A stretch of DNA of 64,000 nt from contig CAJUDG010000016.1 in assembly GCA_910584745.1 (NCBI GenBank), positions 30,235 to 94,234 of the forward strand. Direction: 5' to 3'. The stretch comes from an uncultured Eubacteriales bacterium (GTDB taxonomy: Bacteria > Bacillota > Clostridia > Oscillospirales > Acutalibacteraceae). Of the stretch, positions 58,767-64,000 are shown piece after piece (positions within the stretch are counted from its first letter, which is position 1; every line of letters starts with the position of its first letter). The notes under the pieces are model-generated. The model worked only from the letters and a program-made list of their open reading frames with translations. It did not search any database and was not told where the DNA came from. Both the position numbers and the translations under genes were made by a program.

Positions 58767-59799
58767 ATGGATCACAATGGTGTACTCATGAGCGGCAACA
58801 GGATGGTGGCAAGGATTCGAGGCGGAGAGATCGAGCCTTTGGACATGGAACGATGGCCACTCTATTTGCAGCGTGGAGGGGATCTTGAAGAAGGTCCTTC
58901 GCCTGCATGATTCCAGCGACACGGCTGCGGTCCTGCGCGCGCATGGAGCGACCATTACGGATAATTATTGGTTCATGCGGGAGGGTGAAGATCTCAGCTG
59001 GGACAGAGTCCGCTTTTGTGAGGACACTTTTTCCGATGTGGCGCTGACGGGCAGCTTCGACAGCTACTCACGGCAGTATACCGAAGGTCAGCTTCGTGCC
59101 GGTTCGCCGGAGCTGACAAATACCGGCAGTTTCGAAAAATGCTGGAAGCTGGAAAATGGCCGCTGGTGGATGACAAAAGCCGGTACTGTTGAGGAACGCT
59201 TTTCAGAAATATTTATCGCGAGGCTGGGGAAGACCATCGGGTTTGCGATGGCAGAGTATTATCCCCAGGGTGAGTACGTAAAAACCCCTGATTTCACTGA
59301 TGGCAAATACAATTATGAGCCAGCCTGGGCGCTGGTGGGGGATAACGAGGATTACGGCTTCAATTATGACAAATTTGCAGCACTGGGCCCCTCTCTTGCC
59401 GAGCAATACCTGGACATTCTCTACATGGACGCGCTATGCTTCAATATGGACCGCCACACCATGAATTACGGTATCCTGCGTGATGCCGAGTCGGGGAAAG
59501 TGGTTTCTATGGCCCCCAATTTTGACAATAATATCGCGCTGATCTCCCGAGGGTACCCGGAGGACCCGAACAGAACCAACGGTATGCTGATCGAGATGTT
59601 CCAGGAGCTTTTGCGCGATAAAGAAATTTACTATACGGCTCCGAGCCTGTCATATGAGATGGTGAGAGATCTTTCGCAGAGTACGCTCCCGGACGAGAAC
59701 GTAGATAGGGAAAATGTGGTGCAGATGATTTTGGAGCGAGGACAAAGGCTCGAGATGGCTGCGGATTTTGAATTGGCTTGCGGGATGACGCACGTATAG
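58767..59799 (+). pseudogene. HipA-like kinase with internal deletion and frameshift
   Basis: The reading frame starts at ATG 58767 (GGAGG upstream) with LMSGNRMVARIRGGEIEPLDME and reaches WPLYLQRGGD, then changes frame. The remaining ~300 residues continue in another frame from LKKVLRLHDSSDTAAVLRAHGATITDNYW. The kinase core FNMDRHTMNYGILRD and MAPNFDNNIAL (catalytic Asp and metal motif of the HipA/PI3K-like fold) is intact. Related proteins have about 15 more residues between GGD and LKK, so a deletion of roughly 45 bp at about 58877 removed them and broke the frame. A shortened product from the ATG at 58873 is possible but has no ribosome site. Confidence 0.75.
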
Positions 59800-59847
59800 A
59801 TCTTGTATACCGGCTTAAGTGAAAGGGGCATCTGTTAATAAAAAAGC

Positions 59848-59875
59848 AAAGGGGGCGGAAATATCCGCCCCCTTC
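59848..59875 (-). terminator. Terminator of the SLH protein gene
   Basis: AAAGGGGGCGG/CCGCCCCCTT stem; on the minus strand it is followed by TTTGCTTTTTTATT. Confidence 0.88.
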
Positions 59876-59916
59876 GCCTTTATGGGGTAATCATAAAACT
59901 TAGGTGAGTTGAAACC

Positions 59917-62900
59917 TTATTTATTGCTGAAATACTTCATCAGCATCTGTGCGGCCTCGGCCCTCATGGCGTTGCCCTGGGGATTCAGCTTGCCGCTGGT
60001 TCCGGTCACGATATCGTTTTCAACAGCCCACAGCATAGCATCCTTGGCATAGCTGCTGACCTTGCTTGCATCTGAGAAGTTCAGGGTGGTGCTGGTGGGG
60101 GCAGGAGAGCCCTCATAGCGCCACAGCAGACTTACCAGATCCTCGCGGGTGATGGAGCTCTTGGGCTTGGCGGTGCCGTTGCCGTAACCGGCCAGGACGC
60201 CCTGATCTGCCGCCCAGATAATCGCGCTGGCGTACCAGTCGCCTTCCTTCACGTCGCTGAACTTATTGGTCCAGGTCACGCTGGGCTTGCCAGCGGCGTT
60301 GTACAGGATCTGCGCGAACATGCCGCGGGTCAGGTCGCTGCGGGGGCTGAACTTGTTGGCAGAGGTGCCCTCCATCAGACCGTTCTGGTTCACGTACTTG
60401 ACTGCGTCATAGAACCAGTCGCCTTCCTTCACGTCGGTGTAGGGATTGGTCCAGGGCTGGGGATCAGCGCCCACAACAGCGGTCAGGGTGTACTCGGCGG
60501 TGGTGCCGTCCTCAGCCGTGACAACAATCTTGGCGGCTGTGGTCAGGTCGATCTCCATACCCGCGGTATAGGCTGTACCGTTGACGGTGATGCCCTGTAC
60601 CTTACTGTCGGTGGCAGTCAGGGTCAAAGGCAGCTTAGTAACATCGGCGCCTTCGGGCACGTTGACGGTGTAGTCATTGCCGGACTTGGTAACGGTGTAC
60701 TCGCCTACCTTGACTTCGCTCAGAGTCGCGTCACTGCTCTGGTCGAGAACAGGCTTCTCGGCGGAAACTGTGAAGCTGCTGAAACCATGCTCGCTGATAA
60801 ACTCAAGCTTCCTGGGAGCGATGCCTGTGATCTTGCCCTCATAGACATACTTATCACCGTTGTCCTTAACGTGCTTGATAAAGGCGGTAGCGGCTTTATA
60901 CGAATCGGGCAGTACAAGTGTAACAGGTGTGGGCTCGCCAATCTTTATCTCTTCGTCATTAACAACGATGGCGTTGGCTTTGCTGTTAGCGTTAGTCTCT
61001 GTCGAATCTGGATCAAAGATCTTCATCCTGCCGCCTTCAACATCTTCATTCCCCAGAGTCGTCACGATAGTGCGGGCCATGGGAGTGATGGAGATCTCGA
61101 AGCTTGTAGTGCCATCCTCGGAGGTTACTACGCCGACAACATCAATCTTTGCATAGGTCTGTACAACGGTGGTCACATCCAGGTTGGTCTCGCCGTCGGC
61201 GCTTGCCTTGGCGGCGTCCTCGATCTGCTCCTTAAGGGCAATGGGCATCTTGTCGCCGTGCTCCTCAACGATCTTCGCGGCGTCCGCAACCAACGTGCCC
61301 TTGCCTGTGGAATCATTGGAAATGACATTCGCATACTTCTGAAGGGTCGCCTCATCTATCTGCGTGTCGCTGTTGCCAAGGGCTGTGGAAACTTCCTGGG
61401 CGGCCTCTTTCTGCTCCTCGGGTATGGTATCGGAAATGGAGGCCGAGGGGGCGGCGGTGGTCGCCACATCGGTGGCGTCAGCCTTCTTGATCACCAGCAT
61501 GCTGGTATCGAACTCCAGTGTGTTCCCGGCAATACTTGTGGGATCAGAAATTACCTCCAGCGTGTCGCCGGACTTTATAAACCTGAGAGTCACAAGCTTC
61601 TCTTTGCCTGCTCCTGCGCCAATGTTGACCTTCAGCTGAGCATCATTGAACAAGCTCTCATTGCTCTCCTTGGGCTCCACCTTGCCAGAAAGATGGATCT
61701 TTCCATCCTTATAGGCAGCGGCTAAACCCTCTAACTTGTTTGCGAACTTACTGTTAACTGTAACACCCAGAATCTCTGCGGGCAGAAGCTTCATTCCGCT
61801 GAAGTCAAGGACATATGTCAGTTTATCCTTTCCCTCGGCTTCTACGGTAACCGTGCGCTTGTTGCTGTTGCGCCCATCCAGGATGGCGACAACTTCTCCG
61901 CTGGCGTCACAAGCCACTGTTCTGGTGCCGTCACTAACTTTAATGCCGGTATTCGCATAGCCCTCAGGAGCGGTCAGCTTCAGAGCAACATAGTTTCCTT
62001 CCTTTTCCTCGCTCTTGCTGCTGAAACTGTCCCAGGAGGGGATATAGCTGCTGTTGCCCCTAATAGCAAAGGTAACTACGCCGTCGACCCTCTTGCGGGT
62101 GATAGTAACGTCAGACTGAAGGTCAGAACCCTTCTTGCTGGAATCGTCCCCAATGGTTATAGTGCCATTCAGAGCGTCCACCTGAAGTTCAGTGCCCAGC
62201 TCACGCATCTCTACGCCGGTATAGTCGATGGTCCACTCGGTGCCGCCTTCCGCATTTGCGCCAACCTTGACCTTGCCCTTATAGCCGTCGTCTTCCAGGT
62301 TTTGCAGGCGGGTGACGATTATGCCGTCAGCATCTATATCCTTCCACTCGCGGGGTGTGTCCTTCTCTGTGGGGCTGTACAGCTTCATTTTCACACCAGC
62401 GGTGTTTGTGAGCTTCAGGGCAACAAAGTTGCCTGTGTTATTCGTGGGAGCGAACGCACTCCAATCCGCCACATAATAAGAAGTGCCGGTGACGGTGATG
62501 GTCTTGGTTTCAGGGTTTGCAGTGGCGGTAATGTCCGCCTGCAGATCGTTGGTGCTCTTATTGTCGAGGTCCGTCAGATTACCGGTGACGGCCTCTGCCT
62601 TAAGCTCCTCAGAGGGGAAATTCAAGCCGGAGAAATCGAAGGTGTAGGTCTGCTCAGGCATATTGCCATAGGTGAGCTTGACAGTATACTTCTTCGCCTT
62701 AACCTCCTCGACGGTCTCGCCAAGGTGGAGGACCATGTCGCAATAGGTTTTGTTGTACTCGGTAAAGGCAGAATCAATCGTTCCGACACAGCCGTCACCG
62801 CCCGCAGTAGTCCATATCTTGTCCACGGGTTTCCCGCTTGCATCACGGCCGGTACCTACCATCTTTCCAACGATGTTCCCGCACAGGGCCTTGGGAATGG

Positions 62901-63666
62901 ATATGCCCAGATAGTAGCCGTGCTGCTCCTGAGCAAGACTCGCGTTAAAGCCCGTATAATCGCTGACATACTTCAGCGTAGCGCCGCTTACCGCCACGTT
63001 CCAGCTGTCCTTTTCTGCGGCGGTTACGGCAAACTGCGGCTCGCCTGTCTGGTAATCAGACGGAAACTTTCCTTCAAATTCAATAGTTGCCTTTTTAAAC
63101 TCTATTGTACCGGCGTCTGTCTTCTGTGTGCCGGTCCAAACGGTGGCGTTGTTATCCGCCGGTGTGGCCTTCAGAGTAATAGTCTGTTCAGCAATCACGT
63201 CTCCGGTGGACACTTTGATCAGCTTAACGGTGTAATCGCCGTTTCCCAGAGCGTCAGAGTTGACCTGCGCACCCTCGCCGCCCTCTGCTGCCTGGTCCAG
63301 GGAAACGTAAATCCAATGCTTACCACTGGCTTCACCCGTAAACTGTCCGTTCGCGGGTTCTGTATAGCTTACATACTTGTCGCCTAAAAGCTCGTCGCCG
63401 TTGGCGTTCGTCACGGACAGGGAATATTTGCTGCCAGTGCCCAGTCCGGTCATGGCGAACCAAAGTATGTTCTTGGCCTGGCCGACATCGCTGCTTATAG
63501 TCGCGCCTACTGCCTTTCCAGCGTCTTCTTTCGCCTTTGACTCGCTCTCGCTCACGCCGACGGCGAGTGTAGGCTCATACTCGGCCACGTCCGCCATGGC
63601 TGCCATAGGCACCATGCCGACGATCATGAGGACCGCCAGCAGTGCTGACAAAAATTTTTTTGCCAT
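59917..63666 (-). CDS. Large secreted SLH-domain surface protein
   Basis: A 1249-residue exported protein. A signal peptide (MAKKFLSALLAVLMIVGMVP..., cleavage near AMA-DVAEY, about residue 26) is followed by a long series of beta-rich repeats of about 120-150 residues (recurring YVADWSAF / SYIPSWDSF / KYVSDYTGF and FSGL/FSGM motifs). After about residue 980 comes a cadherin-like beta-sandwich (LSEVKVGEYTVTKSGNDYTVNVPEG). The end carries three S-layer homology domains (from about 1072: YTDVKEGDWFYDAVKYV, FSDVKEGDWYASAIIWA, FSDASKVSSYAKDAMLWA) that bind wall polysaccharide. The start is ATG with AAGGAGG. Probably an S-layer or major surface protein. Confidence 0.93.
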   Translation of the reverse strand: MAKKFLSALLAVLMIVGMVPMAAMADVAEYEPTLAVGVSESESKAKEDAGKAVGATISSDVGQAKNILWFAMTGLGTGSKYSLSVTNANGDELLGDKYVSYTEPANGQFTGEASGKHWIYVSLDQAAEGGEGAQVNSDALGNGDYTVKLIKVSTGDVIAEQTITLKATPADNNATVWTGTQKTDAGTIEFKKATIEFEGKFPSDYQTGEPQFAVTAAEKDSWNVAVSGATLKYVSDYTGFNASLAQEQHGYYLGISIPKALCGNIVGKMVGTGRDASGKPVDKIWTTAGGDGCVGTIDSAFTEYNKTYCDMVLHLGETVEEVKAKKYTVKLTYGNMPEQTYTFDFSGLNFPSEELKAEAVTGNLTDLDNKSTNDLQADITATANPETKTITVTGTSYYVADWSAFAPTNNTGNFVALKLTNTAGVKMKLYSPTEKDTPREWKDIDADGIIVTRLQNLEDDGYKGKVKVGANAEGGTEWTIDYTGVEMRELGTELQVDALNGTITIGDDSSKKGSDLQSDVTITRKRVDGVVTFAIRGNSSYIPSWDSFSSKSEEKEGNYVALKLTAPEGYANTGIKVSDGTRTVACDASGEVVAILDGRNSNKRTVTVEAEGKDKLTYVLDFSGMKLLPAEILGVTVNSKFANKLEGLAAAYKDGKIHLSGKVEPKESNESLFNDAQLKVNIGAGAGKEKLVTLRFIKSGDTLEVISDPTSIAGNTLEFDTSMLVIKKADATDVATTAAPSASISDTIPEEQKEAAQEVSTALGNSDTQIDEATLQKYANVISNDSTGKGTLVADAAKIVEEHGDKMPIALKEQIEDAAKASADGETNLDVTTVVQTYAKIDVVGVVTSEDGTTSFEISITPMARTIVTTLGNEDVEGGRMKIFDPDSTETNANSKANAIVVNDEEIKIGEPTPVTLVLPDSYKAATAFIKHVKDNGDKYVYEGKITGIAPRKLEFISEHGFSSFTVSAEKPVLDQSSDATLSEVKVGEYTVTKSGNDYTVNVPEGADVTKLPLTLTATDSKVQGITVNGTAYTAGMEIDLTTAAKIVVTAEDGTTAEYTLTAVVGADPQPWTNPYTDVKEGDWFYDAVKYVNQNGLMEGTSANKFSPRSDLTRGMFAQILYNAAGKPSVTWTNKFSDVKEGDWYASAIIWAADQGVLAGYGNGTAKPKSSITREDLVSLLWRYEGSPAPTSTTLNFSDASKVSSYAKDAMLWAVENDIVTGTSGKLNPQGNAMRAEAAQMLMKYFSNK

Positions 63667-63714
63667 TGTTTTGCCTCCTTAATATTTTTATGCGCCGTAA
63701 TCTCCCGGGGGCCT

Positions 63715-63804
63715 GTTGATATCAACCGTCTGACAGGTACGACGCGGGCTGTCAGATATATATCCCCCTCTGTGTTTGGCCGCAGAACTCACCTACTTCT
63801 GCGG
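63715..63804 (-). promoter_or_regulatory. Structured leader of the SLH gene
   Basis: Three dyads lie in the 5' region: GTTGATATCAAC (63715-63726), TCTGACAG/CTGTCAGA (63729-63756) and CCGCAGAA/TTCTGCGG (63780-63804). A six-codon frame with GGAGGTG (ATG 63813 to TAG 63793) overlaps the last one. No known riboswitch matched. They may be operators or mRNA-stability elements for an abundant surface protein. Confidence 0.5.
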
Positions 63805-63824
63805 TCGCTCCATCACCTCCAGCT

Positions 63825-63926
63825 CTAACATATCAGGAGGGCCGCGCACCCCGCCGTCCCCGCCGCCGCTATAGGCACAGCCGTTGGCGCGGCAGGCGGT
63901 CTTTCAGAAAATCCGCTTTCGCTCAT
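63825..63926 (-). CDS. Short ORF (33 aa) upstream of the SLH gene
   Basis: ATG 63926 with GGAGGG 9 nt upstream gives MSESGFSERPPAAPTAVPIA and a short Ala-rich, hydrophobic end. It is preceded by a CTAGGAGGG site and a CCGGC...GCCGG hairpin near 63961. It may be a small secreted or leader peptide, or a decayed gene end. Coding is plausible from the ribosome site only. Confidence 0.4.
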   Translation of the reverse strand: MSESGFSERPPAAPTAVPIAAAGTAGCAALLIC

Positions 63927-64000
63927 GGGCTTCAACCCTCCTAGTATTTTAGATTCTCGTCCGGCTCTTTTTTGCCGGCGAGTGGAAGTTATTTATATTC

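Overview
The window looks like a piece of a GC-rich, spore-forming, anaerobic Bacillota chromosome, most likely a gut Clostridia of the Oscillospiraceae/Ruminococcaceae type. The evidence is SpoIIP, RNase Y with YmdB, a T-box in front of thrS, a QueT-type ECF transporter behind a preQ1-like leader, an SLH-domain surface protein, strong Shine-Dalgarno (SD) sites throughout, and no respiratory chain genes. This assignment is inference; no rRNA is present to settle it.

Region 1 (1-45.5 kb) is ordinary core genome. A long minus-strand run goes nadE, D-2-hydroxyacid dehydrogenase, cysteine desulfurase, HAD phosphatase, thiI, GNAT, GNAT; it links NAD synthesis with sulfur transfer to tRNA/thiamine. 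Next come cell-envelope genes (VanW lipoprotein, processive glycosyltransferase, C39-like protease, M23 endopeptidase, SpoIIP with two small membrane proteins, GH25 lysozyme), citrate synthase, asnB, cysK-metY, a degenerate GHKL sensor, a small AT-rich island with a 5'-3' exonuclease, a NahK-type kinase with a membrane protein, ymdB-rny, T-box-thrS, a heterodimeric ABC exporter, an XRE regulator, an ECF S component, malic enzyme, a DUF2975/XRE cassette, a VOC protein, trkH and queT.

Region 2 (45.6-59.8 kb) begins immediately after a tRNA-Leu gene and is an accessory patchwork. It contains a proline-rich lipoprotein, a group II intron fragment, a 3.6-kb redox block under a LysR regulator whose two flanking genes are both cut, a headless CAP-domain gene, an AT-rich orphan gene, and then a sulfur/redox operon (ferredoxin, membrane Fe-S protein, frameshifted thioredoxin, APC permease, CoA-disulfide reductase-rhodanese, YeeE/YedE). 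It ends in a HipA-like pseudogene. At least three joins fall inside or at the edge of genes, so the region was assembled by several recombination events, or the contig is chimeric there.

Region 3 (59.8-64 kb) holds one large secreted SLH-domain protein read leftward, with a structured leader and a short upstream ORF.

Sulfur is a recurring theme: the desulfurase/ThiI pair, CysK/MetY, and the CoA-disulfide reductase/rhodanese/YeeE operon are all present. The most promising candidates for something undescribed are the sulfur/redox operon, the LysR-boxed redox block with matching operators, the DUF2975 pair with its CGATA operator, and the exonuclease island with an apparent ATA start codon.
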